DNA from: Halichondria panicea
Lineage: Eukaryota > Porifera > Demospongiae > Suberitida > Halichondriidae
Direction: 5' to 3'
DNA: 64,000 bases
Assembly: GCF_963675165.1 (NCBI RefSeq)
Contig: NC_087379.1
Span: 1,616,201 to 1,680,200, forward strand
This document shows positions 24,001-34,985 of this stretch, in pieces. Below the pieces are notes generated by a model. It was not told the origin of the DNA. It did not search any database and worked only from the letters and a program-made list of their open reading frames with translations. Numbering within the stretch: position 1 is the stretch's first letter; every line of letters starts with the position of its first letter. The position numbers and the translations under genes are program-made.

Positions 24001-24337
24001 AGCTTATCGAGAAGTGCAATAAGCATGCATGCAATATTTTATGCTTTGCATGAAGAGTAGCAATGACAACTGTACCTGTAGTAACAGCAGCACCCATCCC
24101 CAGTGCTTTAATAACACCATTGTAGGTGTAGTTGTAAAAGTTACACACAGTTTGGAGTTGCAGTAACTCCAAGAAAGTGCAAGTACAGCACATTTTCATG
24201 CTGTTACAGCTCCAAAATGAGTGTTTTAATAACACTAAAATTTGGTGCTGTAATAACTCCATATATGAGTGCCATATTTGGTACAATGGTTTTACCCCAC
24301 TTTTGGGTGTTACAATAGCACCACATTTTTAACAGTG
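21001..24337. mobile_element. 3.3-kb DNA transposon, CACTG ends, TA duplication
   Basis: Inserted in the K2 Kelch exon. The ends are CACTGTTAAAAATG and CATTTTTAACAGTG, and the flanking dinucleotide TA is duplicated (20999-21000, 24338-24339), as shown by comparison with the uninterrupted K4 exon. Both ends (about 21010-21290 and 24060-24330) contain many scattered, diverged copies of motifs like TGTTACAATAGCACC in both orientations. CACTR ends, a 2-bp duplication and subterminal repeats resemble animal EnSpm/CACTA elements; a TA duplication also fits Tc1/mariner. No recognisable transposase, so it is probably non-autonomous. A segment near 22790-23250 has short open stretches (for example RIYYPPLTDYVYV) I could not identify. 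Confidence 0.8.
22313..22650. repeat. 37-bp minisatellite, about nine copies
   Basis: Tandem units of about 37 bases containing GGGCTTTGTGGGCAGCTGTC then CGTCAGTCTGATATG. Single-base variants (CAG/CCG, TTG/CTG) alternate between units, and the last units are degenerate. It lies inside the CACTG-ended transposon. Confidence 0.9.
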
Positions 24338-25174
24338 TACTGTATCCACTGTTACGATCCGCCACAAGACGTCTGGTCAACTCTGCCCAGACTTCCTGTA
24401 CAATGGTTTAGTCTAGGAGAGGTCAAAGGTGAACTGGTAGTAGTTGGCGGTGCAGATTCAATGTGGTACATGTCTTGAACAAAGGAAGGAACTGGAAACA
24501 GACGATCCCACCCATGCCCACAGCGAGGCACTCACCAGCAGTCGTTAGTCCCCCAACACATCTGGTCGTAGCAGGAGGTGGGTTGGGCTCTGGTCACTAC
24601 ACTGATAATGTTGCGATCTACAACATCAGCACCTCCCAGTGGAGCGAGACAGACAGACTACCGTATGCTTGTTATAACCAAAGAGGAATTGTCTACAACA
24701 ACACAGTGTACCTAATTGGGGGATATGGCGGCAATAGTCTAAAGAAGGTGTTTGCTGCTCAAGTCGACAAGCTCATCTCAGCAGACCGACAGGATGATGG
24801 GAGTGCCAACAAAGCCGACTCTCTTTGGAATACAATATCCAACACACCGTCTGACCGGCCCTCCCCTGTAACGATATTCGACACCCTCTTTGCTATTGGT
24901 GGAATGGATAGTGGATATAAAGCCAATCAAAGGATCTACGTCTACTCATCCTCGATGGACTCCTGGCTCTACGTTGGTGATCTACCATCTCCTATGGCAG
25001 GCACTGCCCCTGTGTCACTGTCTCCAACAGAGTGCCTTATGATTGGGGGATGGAACAATAACGAAGAAAATCAATCTACTGTGTATAAAATTAGAACTGC
25101 AACAACTATTTCTTGAGTGTTTTGATAACCCAAAACCCAAATTTTCATATCATTATTTTCTTGAGTGAAACATG

Positions 25175-27080
25175 TTATACTTAATTGGTGATAACTTTAC
25201 CATGGCTACTCTAATGGCAGTTCTCTGTTTGCCTGTTAATTGGATAGTTATGCTAATGGAGTTGTTATATAGAGAGATGCATTCTTAGGAAGTAAATAGT
25301 TGCTATAATAGCATCATTCACATCGTATATACGCCCACCACACACACTCACACAATAAGTTACTGCCCCCCCACAGAGCAAGTGTACCGTCACTACTATC
25401 ACACTGATAGAGGTTACAGTAAGTAGAGGTTTAATTTGTGTGTGTGTAGCATGCAACCAGCCCCTCGATTAGCCTCGAGACCAGCCGTCAGAAATCCCCC
25501 TTATTTACTATTGCAATGTCAGCATAATCACCCTCCAACTCATGGACAGTTGCATTCTACTAGCTACAATTAACATTGGGACAGTCTTGATATTCATCTG
25601 CACTCTCTATAACTATATAAAAGCAGTACTGGACATTAGGCCCCAAGCATAATTATTATATTGGACAACAAACACACAAAATGTCAATCATACAAAAGTG
25701 AAAGTGAAAGTGAAGAAATTAATCATTGTTATCAGTTGTGAAATCAAATGGTTCAAAGTTCTTCCTCATTTCTAGAGCAGCTTTCGTCTCCTCATCCTTT
25801 TTTGCCAGACACAACTTCCAGTTGATCCGATTGGGCAGATTCAGAACGAGAGGAGCAGCCAACACCTCCCTGCAGCCGATATTGCAACCAATAAAAGCAT
25901 TCAACATGTCATTAATTGGTTTTTAATTACCTTCCAAAATGGAGAGAGAAACGTCCGTACGTATTGTTCCAGGAACTAGAACGGTTTGTGTATTCACTCG
26001 ATAGGTAGGATGACAGATTTGTGGAACAGATATTTGCTGAGTATGCAGTAGAAAGGTTAGAGGTGTGCATTGTCGGTGTGACGAGACTCACGGATATGTT
26101 CTTACCTACTCACTTGAGACTGCTGTTTACCTCATGAGCTCAAAGTAGTAGAAACATACTATAACCTATATTCAGTCCAGTACCTCGGCTGGTGTCACTC
26201 GTACAATACAGCCATCACTGCAGCTCTCTCAGAATGCCAAGGTCAGACTAGTTTGCAAGGCATCTCAAAACAGAGGCCATTATTGAAGTTAGGAACCTAA
26301 AAGATGCATTTAGTAGCTGTTGGTGTGCTACCATACGGTGTGTATAAATCAGCAATTAGTTTCCGGTCCACATTGTCCATTTCTATTTTTAGGAAAAAGG
26401 TGTTGGCTATCTATAATTATAAGTGGTGCTTTTTCAGAATCAGGCCTCTTTTTAAGCCCATACAGATACAGAAGACTTCTGATTGATTGATTGATACACA
26501 TGTTATATCAATGGCAAGTAACCACATACCCACAGTGTGTGAATGAGGTGTTCACAGTGGCTGTATTTAAGTAGCATATAAAATCCTCTGTAGACATGTA
26601 GTTATTTATGTCCCCAGATATCGTGGTAAGGCTGAGGAGCTGGCAGTGGAGAAGGGGTTGTTGAAGGAGGGTCAGAGACGGACTCAAGGGAGGAAATAAA
26701 GAAAGATGAAGAGACTGTGCTACGGAGAATTGTGGAGGAGAACCTCAACATTCTGTGAGTTGATAACGTAACTAGCTAGTCTTATAATTATTGTGCCATT
26801 ATTTTGTTAGGAACTTTTGTTTATCTTTTGTTAATTTACAATTGAAGTTGAGGGGGGTAGATTGGTCTACTCACAAGTGTTTATATTTCAAGCATTAATT
26901 TCTGTTCTGGTAGTGGTTGATACAGTAAACCTATGCTGCGGAGTACAAGGAGGAGAGGAAAGAAAGACGGCGCTGCTAGACAATGCCAAGTACAAGAAGT
27001 ACAAGTGAGTGAGTAAATGTGTGAGAGTGAGGCCAGTGAAGGAGGCTAGACGATACCAAGTACAGTGAGTAAGTGATTAA
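25175..27080 (+). pseudogene. DNAJC25: DNAJC25 copy C, rearranged fragment
   Basis: The segment matching the intron before exon 4 and the first codons of that exon (EQVYRHYYH) is at 25175-25405. The exon then breaks off and resumes at 26176 (QYLGW); between them sits a CWF19L1 fragment, and about 85 bases of the exon are lost. The next exon (about 26619-26700) reads YRGKAEELAVEKGLLKEGQRRTQGRK-stop. The continuing homology EEIKKDEETVLRRIVEENLNI is in another frame, so a frameshift has occurred. A last-exon remnant is at about 26940-27005. There is no J domain. Homology to copy A continues into the BCL-2-type promoter region. Confidence 0.8.
25719..26175 (-). pseudogene. CWF19L1: CWF19L1 C-terminal fragment (copy 2b)
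   Basis: Only the last two exons are present. The terminal exon (25719-25875) is the best preserved in the window, reading LNLPNRINWKLCLAKKDEET to KNFEPFDFTTDNND and a stop, which matches the expected CwfJ C-terminus. The preceding exon ends FGR at about 25937. At 26175/26176 the intron joins DNAJC25 exon 4 in the opposite orientation with about 2 bases of shared sequence. It cannot make a functional protein, but it provides the reference for lesions in the other copies. Confidence 0.85.
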
Positions 27081-27359
27081 TAAAGTCACCATGATTACAA
27101 TACCCCACCCTCACAGGAGATACATGAGAGCACTGGTCAGAAAAGAGTCACCACAAACTGTTAGGGACAATAACATTTTGTAGGAAAGCATATTTATCAT
27201 TTTTGCTTCGGTTTTTAAATTATTGAAAAGAATCTTTCAGTAATAATTTTGTGTTTGTAAAAAAAACAATTTTATTTTTCATGCAATTAAAGCGCATGCG
27301 CACAGAGCTGTTGCAAAAGCAATTTCAAGCACAATCCTTATAGTGGTAGATTTAATTAT

Positions 27360-27670
27360 AAAATTATTCATACTTCAATTTATTGGAGCAGCCAATCAGA
27401 GAGCACCGGACGCATGTTGAGAAACCACAAATTCTTTGGTTATGGGTGTACTATATAAGGAGGGCTCTTTGTATTAGTGTGTATCGATGTTATCCCGACC
27501 AACCAACTTCCGCTCCAATCAACTCGATCCTCCACTCTCTCCAGTCTCCACTCCAGTCTCCTTCAACTATGGCCCATTCAAGAGACTACCTTCACCAAAT
27601 CAAGTTTACCCAAAGCAGTGGAGGGAAGGCCACAGGAATGATTCCAACTGCTGAGTCAGCCCTTTTGAGT
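27360..27670 (+). pseudogene. 5' fragment of the BCL-2-type gene
   Basis: Homologous to the promoter and start region at 6100-6535 (GGAGCAGCCAATCAGAGAGC, ATCAACTCGATCCTCCACTC). ATG 27569 begins MAHSRDYLHQIKFTQSSGG, which parallels MAHSRDDLHQIK near 6487. Homology ends at about 27613 and no BH region follows. It lacks the foldback element seen at 6211-6403. Confidence 0.7.
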
Positions 27671-27710
27671 ATATGGCCGCCCTCACATAATAGTCCTGAG
27701 AACCACTAAT

Positions 27711-28535
27711 CATGCAGGAGTGCATGAATATTCATGCACTCCTGATCATGTCTATAGGAGGGCTGCAGAACATGGGGGGAACACCTGTTTTGCAAATTCT
27801 GTGATACAGAGTGTATTCTATATCCCTGGTTTATGGAAAATAATTAGTGATACAGTGCTTTTATGCACCTTTGCAATAAGCTGGTATCACATAGTAAACC
27901 ACAAATAGTATAACATGTAAACCACAGGCTGCTACAGGAGGAATTTGTGATGTTGTGTGTTGATGAGCTGCTTAAAAGATGTGTTCAATAGAAAATTCAA
28001 GATCTAAGGCTTACAGTAAGGACATAAGGTGGAGGATGATACACCAGAGGTGCATGTGACCTTACAAAAAACAATAGCTGAAAATCTCAATCATCTGCAT
28101 GGTGAACCCCTCTACTGTATGCAAGACTGTGAGGCTTTTTTAGGAAACTAGTACAGTTGAAAACATGCATTCAAGGGTACCACAAAACTACTACTAAAAG
28201 ACTAAGTGCCAGAGATAAAATTGTTCTTCTTGAAGCTGTTTTAGAAACGCCTTAAGATCTAAGACTTACAGTAAGGATTATAAGGTCACACCTCTGGTGT
28301 ATCATCCTCCACCTTATGTCCTTACTGTAAGCCTTAGATCTTAAATTTTCTATGGAACACATCCTTTAAGCAGCTCATCAACAAGACAACATCACTATTT
28401 CTCAAATTCCAAATTTCCTTACTTTAATATTATGATAAGGTGAGGTACAGTCTGTAGCCTGTAGCCTGTGGTTTGCATGTTACTATTTGTGATACCAGCT
28501 TGTTGCAAAGGTGCATAAAAGCACTGTAGTGAGAC
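27711..28535. repeat. Large inverted repeat (arms about 200-250 bases)
   Basis: Arm one (about 27852-28053) and arm two (about 28287-28535) are complementary. Examples are CTAAGGCTTACAGTAAGGAC with its complement GTCCTTACTGTAAGCCTTAG, and AAGCACTGTA in arm two with the related TACAGTGCTT in arm one. The spacer is about 230 bases. A small palindrome, GGAGTGCATGAATATTCATG, lies at about 27717. No gene. Probably a foldback or MITE-like element; no clear target duplication was found. Confidence 0.75.
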
Positions 28536-30778
28536 ATTGCAAACATCTGACTCACACTAAAATAAATGTACATGTACACGTTTACTCAATCAGAGCATTG
28601 TCATGAAATTGGCCAGTTTTGTATGGTGTATGCTTTGAATAGTCTCTAAATGAATGTCAGCAAAACTCTGTCGTGTGTCCATCAGCTGTATATGCTTTTC
28701 TATTCACACAGTAACGAAGACAATGGCTGTAAATCCACAAGCTTTCGAGCAGTTCACTCTGAGACAAATTCGCATCACTGAGAATGAGTTTGGACGAGGT
28801 TCCAACGCTGTTGTCATGGAGCTAGAGTATCGAGGACTGAAATGTGCCGGCAAGAAGCTTCACAGAGCTCTGTACGAAGCTGGAATCGGGTATGCAGCAC
28901 GAAGGTATCTGGAGGAGTGTCACCTGCTCAGTCAAACTAGGCACCCCAACATTGTCCAGTTTCTAGGAGTCTGTTTTGAGGAAGGTTCTCAGTTCCCCAT
29001 CCTAGTCATGGAGTTCCTCCCCACCAACTTGACCAGCTGTCTCGAGCGCTACGGTATTCTCCCCGATGAGATCAACTTCTCCATCCTTCGTGACGTCTCA
29101 CTGGGCCTGGTCTACCTCCATGGCCAAACACCAGTCATTGTGCACAGAGACCTCTCAGCCAACAATGTCCTCTTGTCCACCAACATGACGGCCAAGATAT
29201 CCGATCTGGGGGTTGCTCGAATATTGAACCTGACCCCTCTTCAAGTGAGTCGAATGACAGAGACCCCTGGCACCCCAGCGTACATGCCCCCCGAAGTGAT
29301 GGTTGCCAACCCCCACTACAACACCAGTGTGGATGTGTTCTCCTTTGGGATCATGATGAGTCACACCTTCACAGCAGAGTGGCCACTACCAAGTATCGGC
29401 CAGACACGAATCGATCCTGCTAATCCTGACAGACTGATACCAGTGACGGAAGCTGAACGATGTGAAGAGTTTTTTCAAAAACTATCCCCAGACCACCCTC
29501 TGATGGACCTCATCATGCGCTGTCTCAGCAACAACCCTCAGCGAAGGCCTAGAGCAGCGGAGATAGTGGGTCGGATGGTGGGTGTGGTACTTGAACACCC
29601 TCCCTCCTTTGAGAACAGAGTGGAGATGCTCCAGCGAGTGAGTGCCCTACTGACAGAGAAGAGGGAGCTTGAGGAGAAGGTTGTGAGGAAGGACTCGGCA
29701 ATCCAGGAGAAAGCAGGAGAGATCGAGGCACTGGCGGAGGAGAAAAGACGACAAGAGGAAGAAAGTGAAAACACTGTCGAGCGTATCCAGTTGGTGCACT
29801 CGGTGGAAACTGATCAGTTTAAATTGGAGAATGAAGATCTTAAAGGTCAACTCGAAGATAAAGAGACAATTGTTAACATGAAAGATGCTAGGATTACTGA
29901 GGTAGAAACTCGATGTAAGCAACTCACTGAAGAGGTGGAGCAACAAATTGCCAACGTCAACTACACTCACAACGAGCTTGTATCTAAAGCTACGAAAATA
30001 GCTCAACTGGAAACACATCTAGAACAGGAACAAGCTTGTTTAGCTGACAAAAACTCTAGTATCGCTCAAAAAGATTCCACTATTGCTGTCAAAGATTCAA
30101 CAATTGCTCACAAAGATTCGACTATTGCTCACAAAGATTTGATGCTTGCCTCCAAGGACACTTCCCTTCAAAAGAAAGAAGCCACCATTCAGAGTTTGAA
30201 CGACCAGCTCACAAAAACTAGAGACTACCTGACCAGCAAACCACAGGTGAGCTCATCAACACTGTACCAGTAAGTGCACACATCTGTACCGTCGTATCTC
30301 TTATTGTTTAGTCAACCTAATGTGCCTAGTCCATTTAATGTTCCAATTGAACTCAAAGTTATAATTCTGTTTTTGCTATGCTCGGTAATTCGTCAAAGTA
30401 GCTGTGTGTATTATAGTGTGGCTTGTAATTATAATGGCTAGCTATAGCATGTGAATATATTCTGCTATAATCACCACTCCTATATAAGAGCCAAATTAAA
30501 TAATATAAGCGGAAAATTATGTTCCACAGGATCGATACTGGTATAATAATTTTGTTGCCATGGTAACCTTATACAGGGTTTTGCAGAATTCTTGCAACAG
30601 GCAGAGCAATGACTTCCATATATGGAGTTGTAATTGTGTAAACAGCTGTAGACCACAGATGCATGGTTTTATTTTAAGAGCACCAAAACTAGCTAGCTAT
30701 AGCTAGTTGTACACTCATTTCTATAGCTCTGAATTCTGATCTGTGACTAAACACTAGTACTAAGAACTAAGACTGACT

Positions 30779-31747
30779 GTGATTGAGAAGAGTGCTGACA
30801 TGGATCAGTTTAACTGGTTTGGTGGCATGAATTCAGGACGTTCTGAATGGAGTTATTGTCCAACTCAGTTCAATTCCTACAGTTTTGCTCGTGAGGGTGA
30901 CACCTACCCTAACCCGTCTACAAGGCAAGATTCAGTGTCCAGCTGTATCACCTATCATGTAAAAATCATTAATCCAAGGAAGAAAAGTGACTTTATTGTG
31001 CGTTTGTGGCATGGTGTAACTGAAACATTTATGTCACCATCAACACTGCGAGCAAGGCTACAAGAATCATTTCCATATGATGTGCCTGGCACCACAACTT
31101 TTCAGTTGGGTTATCTTGAAGGCAACACAAAGCGGTGGGTAGTCGAAGAGAAGGATCTGGACGTTATGTATGGTACTTTAGGGCAAAATTCTAAAATAAC
31201 TTTGTGGTGTGATGCTAAGATTGAAGTGGATGATGAGCCAGCTAAAAAAAAGAGGAAACGTGATGAAACTAATCCGGGACCTAGCTGCTCTGACTCTTGC
31301 AAGGTGGATTCTGTTGATCTTATTTTCAAAGAATTGAAAAAGAAACACCCTGACATGCATTGTCCTAAACTAAGATTGTGGGCTAAGATGATAGATAAAG
31401 GACGCCATGATGATTACGACAACCCCCCACAAATTCCACTTATTACTGGATCAACTGTTCCTGCAAAGAAGAAATCTGGTAATGTGGCAGATGCACTGGC
31501 TAGTGCAGCCACAGCAATTGCTAATGCATTTCAGGCACCGAGTACACCACAAAAGAGAGGTAGTAATACAACTGATGTGTCTGCAGGTGCCAAATTCTCA
31601 CCCATGAGGAGTGCAAAGCTTAGGAGGAGCTGTTTAGATGACTTAAAATTGTTGAAAGACCTATTACAAGAGAATGTGTTAAGTGAGGCTGAGTTCTCTG
31701 AGCAAAAAGAGAATATCCTACGCACTCTTAAAGAAATTCATGATTAA
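30779..31747 (+). CDS. Transposon-carried protein with SHOCT-like C-terminus
   Basis: An open frame of 322 codons, or 316 from the ATG at 30800 (MDQFNWFG). The central region (about residues 57-150) alternates strands and helices like a PB1/ubiquitin-type fold (VKIINPRKKSDFIVRLWHG, FQLGYLEGN). A basic nuclear-localisation-like KKKRKR follows, then LRLWAKMIDKGRHDDYDNPP, an Ala-rich stretch and a C-terminal segment (LDDLKLLKDLLQENVLSEAEF) that resembles the SHOCT oligomerisation motif. The domain readings are by eye. It lies inside the inverted repeats of a Tc1-like element, convergent with the transposase, so it may help transposition or be captured cargo. It is intact, unlike the transposase. 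Function unknown. Confidence 0.7.
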   Translation: MIEKSADMDQFNWFGGMNSGRSEWSYCPTQFNSYSFAREGDTYPNPSTRQDSVSSCITYHVKIINPRKKSDFIVRLWHGVTETFMSPSTLRARLQESFPYDVPGTTTFQLGYLEGNTKRWVVEEKDLDVMYGTLGQNSKITLWCDAKIEVDDEPAKKKRKRDETNPGPSCSDSCKVDSVDLIFKELKKKHPDMHCPKLRLWAKMIDKGRHDDYDNPPQIPLITGSTVPAKKKSGNVADALASAATAIANAFQAPSTPQKRGSNTTDVSAGAKFSPMRSAKLRRSCLDDLKLLKDLLQENVLSEAEFSEQKENILRTLKEIHD

Positions 31748-31860
31748 CGTCCAGCAATAATTATTATTATCTATTATAGTACGGTACAATTACTAGTACA
31801 ATGTATGGTACAATTACAGCGAGACTATCGTGTTCGATATTGTATAATATTCTGTTCAAG

Positions 31861-32848
31861 TTAACTGTATCCAGCATGTTCAACCCAGTGCATGCAATCT
31901 GTCTGAGTAATTGCTGAAAATGAGTGAAGTACAACTGATTCACAGTCCATTGTATTGAGTAAAGATTCATTTGCTCGCAATGTTGATTTAAGCTTAGAAA
32001 ACGCTTCCTCGATAGGATTGAGATCTGGGCAATAAGGCGGTAGGTAATAAAGAAGGGCACCAGTTGATTCAATTAGTGGAGCTACACCATGAACATGATG
32101 GATGGACGCATTATCCATGACGACCACACTGTGGGGATTGACTCCATCAAATGGCTGAAGATGTGGAAGTAGAAGTGTTTTGAACAAAGTAAATAAATCT
32201 ATCACCATCCACAGACGATGTTACAGAATGACAATCAAGGACACCACTGGTCGATATAGCTGCTATTGCATTTACTCGCTGGCCTCGTACTAACAGCTTC
32301 TTTGAGACAGGAGGCTTGCCCCTTATGCTGTAACCGAATCTCCTCAGGCAATTTCTTCTGTCAGCTCCCGTCTCGTCAACAAAAATCAACATTTCAGGGT
32401 GACCGTTGAAAATCTGCATATCTTGAAGGTATACTCCTCTCAGAAATTCACTTCTTTGCTTGGCAACAAGAACCATCTTCTGTCGGGTTATATTTGATGA
32501 ATGTAAAAACCTCCAAATGGTACTAACATCAACATGTGTACCAGTCTCGTTAACAAGAACCTCAGTGATTTCTCGTAAGTAAATATCTGGCCTCTCTGAA
32601 ATTGTTTCGATGATGATAAGCTTATCAATATCAGTCAATACAGCTGTGCCACTGTTTGGAGGGTGTTTACGTTTATCAACTGTTCCTGTGTCATTGAAAA
32701 GAGCAACAGTTCTGCACACAGTTGAAGCGTTGACATTCAAATTTTCACCAACTTCACGACAAGATTTGCGCTGCATTTCCACCTGGTACACCATCCGCCA
32801 CCTTAAATCTTGTGAATAAGCTGATGCTCTCTTAGGCTCACAGGACAT
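31861..32848 (-). pseudogene. Tc1/mariner (DDE_3) transposase, one frameshift
   Basis: The start ATG is at 32848. The N-terminal half has helix-turn-helix DNA-binding features (CREVGENLNVNASTVCRTV; DVSTIWRFLHSS). The catalytic part shows IFVDETG (first D), VVVMDNASIHH (second D) and LPPYCPDLNPIEEAFSKLK (final E), the DDE triad of the IS630/Tc1 group. The frame shifts by one base in an A-rich stretch at about 32175-32190 (FIYFVQ to TLLLPHLQPF). All catalytic residues are otherwise present, so the element may have been active recently. Confidence 0.85.
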
Positions 32849-33826
32849 CTTTCAATTCAATTCAAGCTATTCAAATAATTATATGTGCATGCACATGTAC
32901 TACAAGTCAGCAGTGACTTCCATATATGGAAGTCATTGCTGTGTCTGTTTAGCCCTGTTGCAATTCAAATAATTATTGTGCATTGCATATGTACCAAGTC
33001 AGCAATGACTTCCATATTCCTTCTCTGTATCCAACGTGGTACATGTGTTTAACAAAGGAAGGAACTGGAAACAGACAATCCCACCCATGCCCACAGCAAG
33101 GTATTTACCAGCAGTCGTTAGTCTCCCAACACATCTGATCGTAGCAGGTGTGTTGGACTCTAGTGGCTTCATTGATAATGTTGAGATCTACAACATCAGC
33201 ACCTCCCAGTGGAGCGAGACAGACAGACTACCGTATGCTTGTTCTACCCAAAGAGGAATTGTCTACAACAACACAGTGTACCTAATGGGGGGAAGTGACG
33301 GCAATATTCTAAACAAGGTGTGTGCTGCTCAAGTCGACAAGCTCATCTCAGCAGACCGACAGGATGATGGGAGTGCCAACAAAGCCGACTCTGTCTGGAA
33401 TACATTATCCAACACACCATCTTACCAACCCTCCCCTGTAACGATATCCGACACCCTCTTTGCTGTTGGTGGAGTCGATAGTGAAAGAGAAGCCACTCAA
33501 AAGATCTACGCCTACTTGTCCTCGATGAACTCCTGGCTCTACGTTGGTGATCTACCATCTCCTATAGCAGGCGCTGCCACTGTGTCACTGTCTCCAACAG
33601 AGTGCCTTATGATTGGGGGACTGAACAATGAAAGAGAAAAACAATCTACCGTCTATAAAATTAGTATCACAGCAACTATTTCTTGATTATTGTTGTGGAT
33701 AATAATGTTTCAAAGTTAATGTTGAGTGAACATGAAAATTTAATAGTGCAACCAGCCCCTCCCCCTTATAGACTATTGCAATGTCAGCATAAACGACCCT
33801 CTTCCAGCTCATGGACAGGTCTCCTG

Positions 33827-34985
33827 ATGAAGACACTAACTGTTCTCCTGGTGTCCTGTGCTCTGTCAGCGTTATTCTCCTGTGGCAGAGAGAGCTGCTA
33901 TGACGGTCAGTCCCTACACTCACTATTGACAGAGTGTGTATGGTTGGAGTTGTGGATTATTAGATCTGGCTAGCTAGTTCAATGCATGTAATCATTTTAG
34001 AGCTGACTAGAGATGCTGTGATTTGTAGAAACAGGTGTATCAGTACTGTATGAGCCGTTTCTACCTATCATCCAGGCCAGCACCTGACTAGCTAATAATT
34101 ATTCTCGTTCCCTACATGCAGTTCTTCAAGTGGACAAGTCACAGCTGTAAGTACGTGGTGGAGCTATTGACTGTGCTCACACACTGTTGCTTGGTTACAG
34201 GCTGAGATGAGGAGAGCCTATCGACACCTGGCACTGGAGTATACCATCCTGACAAGAACAAGGTAACAGAGGGAGAGTTGGTTAGTCTCAGTAGATATAC
34301 AACTAGTACTAAACCATCACAAAATGCTTTGTAACTTTATCTAATGTAATGGTGCCATAGTAAGTGAATTGCACAGTGTAGACACATTGTATGTACCCCC
34401 TCCCCTCATGAAATGAATACTATACTCTCCATTTCTTTGTGTGCCCCTAATACCTCACTCCCCCCTCCAGGCTGAGGGCTCTAGGGAGAGGTTCCAGCTC
34501 ATCAGCACGACCTACGAGATACTGAAGGATGAGGAGGAGAGAGCAAACTATGACTACATGCTTGAGAACCCTGGTAGGTACAGGGCTAGGGGGTAGTATT
34601 ACTCACTACCTACTAGTAACTAGAGACACTTCCCCTGCAATTGGTGATAACTTTACCATGGCTACTCTAATGGCAGTTCTCTGTTTGCCTGTTAGTTATG
34701 CTAATGGAGTTGTTATATAGAGAGATGCATTCTTAGGAAGTAAATAGTTGCTATAATAGCATCATTCACATCATACGCCCACCACACACACTCACACAAT
34801 AAGTTACTGCCCCCCACAGAGCAAGTGTACCGTCACTACTATCACTACTACCGTCGTTGAGTGACCCCCCAGGTGGACATCCGAGTAGTTGTGGGTGTGG
34901 CCATCAGCGTCATCTCTTTGGTCCAGTACCTCGGCTGGTGGCACTCATACAATACAGCCATCACTGCAGCTCAGAATGCCAAGGT
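33827..34985 (+). pseudogene. DNAJC25: DNAJC25 copy B, pseudogene
   Basis: Keeps the first exon lost in the other copies: ATG 33827, a hydrophobic signal peptide (MKTLTVLLVSCALSALFS) and CGRESCYD. The next exon reads VLQVDKSQ without the stop of copy A. The J-domain exon (about 34201-34262) has two extra bases (GAGTATACCAT at 34237-34247), which shifts the frame just before HPD. The downstream bases CCTGAC show that the ancestor encoded HPD. The exon encoding RERFQLISTTYEILKDEEER is at about 34471-34574 and the membrane exon at 34820-34985. Later exons are absent; the next recognisable sequence is a transposon at 35125. Confidence 0.85.

Larger units (their letters stand above)
18455..25116 (+). 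pseudogene. KCK gene K2: kinase - coiled coil - Kelch, broken
   Basis: The kinase exon starts at ATG 18455 after the conserved leader intron and keeps the glycine loop, HRDLSTNN, DLG and PPE motifs. A 2-base deletion at about 19541 (TGTGGACTG instead of TGTGGAAACTG) stops translation in the coiled coil after HSVD; the old frame resumes at 19555 and runs to the donor at 19935. The Kelch exon starts at 20879, is interrupted at 21000 by a 3.3-kb transposon, resumes at 24338, and has a deletion near 24455-24465 (ADSMWYMS-stop) before the frame continues to 25116. Without these lesions it would match K1 closely. A truncated kinase plus partial coil could still be made; whether it is expressed cannot be told from sequence. 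Confidence 0.85.
30590..32966. mobile_element. Tc1/mariner-like element with an accessory gene
   Basis: Inverted ends share GCAACAGG and CAATGACTTCCATATATGGA (about 30593-30625 and complement at 32912-32962). A third copy of the CAATGACTTCCATAT motif lies at 33003-33017, next to the K3 Kelch remnant. The element contains two convergent genes, a plus-strand gene at 30779-31747 and a minus-strand transposase at 31861-32848. Exact ends and target duplication are not certain because the flanking exon was partly lost. Confidence 0.75.
28723..33686 (+). pseudogene. KCK gene K3: intact kinase exon, Kelch exon cut by a transposon
   Basis: The kinase and coiled-coil exon (28723-30246, 508 codons) is fully open, with glycine loop GRGSNAVV, HRDLSANN, DLG and PPE motifs and a donor after KPQ. 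Its coil carries an expanded heptad run (SIAQKDSTIAVKDSTIAHKD) longer than in K1 or K2. The Kelch exon remnant (about 33027-33686) starts at SNVVHVFNKG and continues to the normal stop. The first blade and the splice acceptor (about 170 bases in K1) are missing and replaced by a Tc1-like element. The first exon could still give a kinase with a short read-through tail (VSSSTLYQ). A full propeller is not possible. An alternative start at 28654 is in frame, but the leader acceptor makes 28723 the start. Confidence 0.85.
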
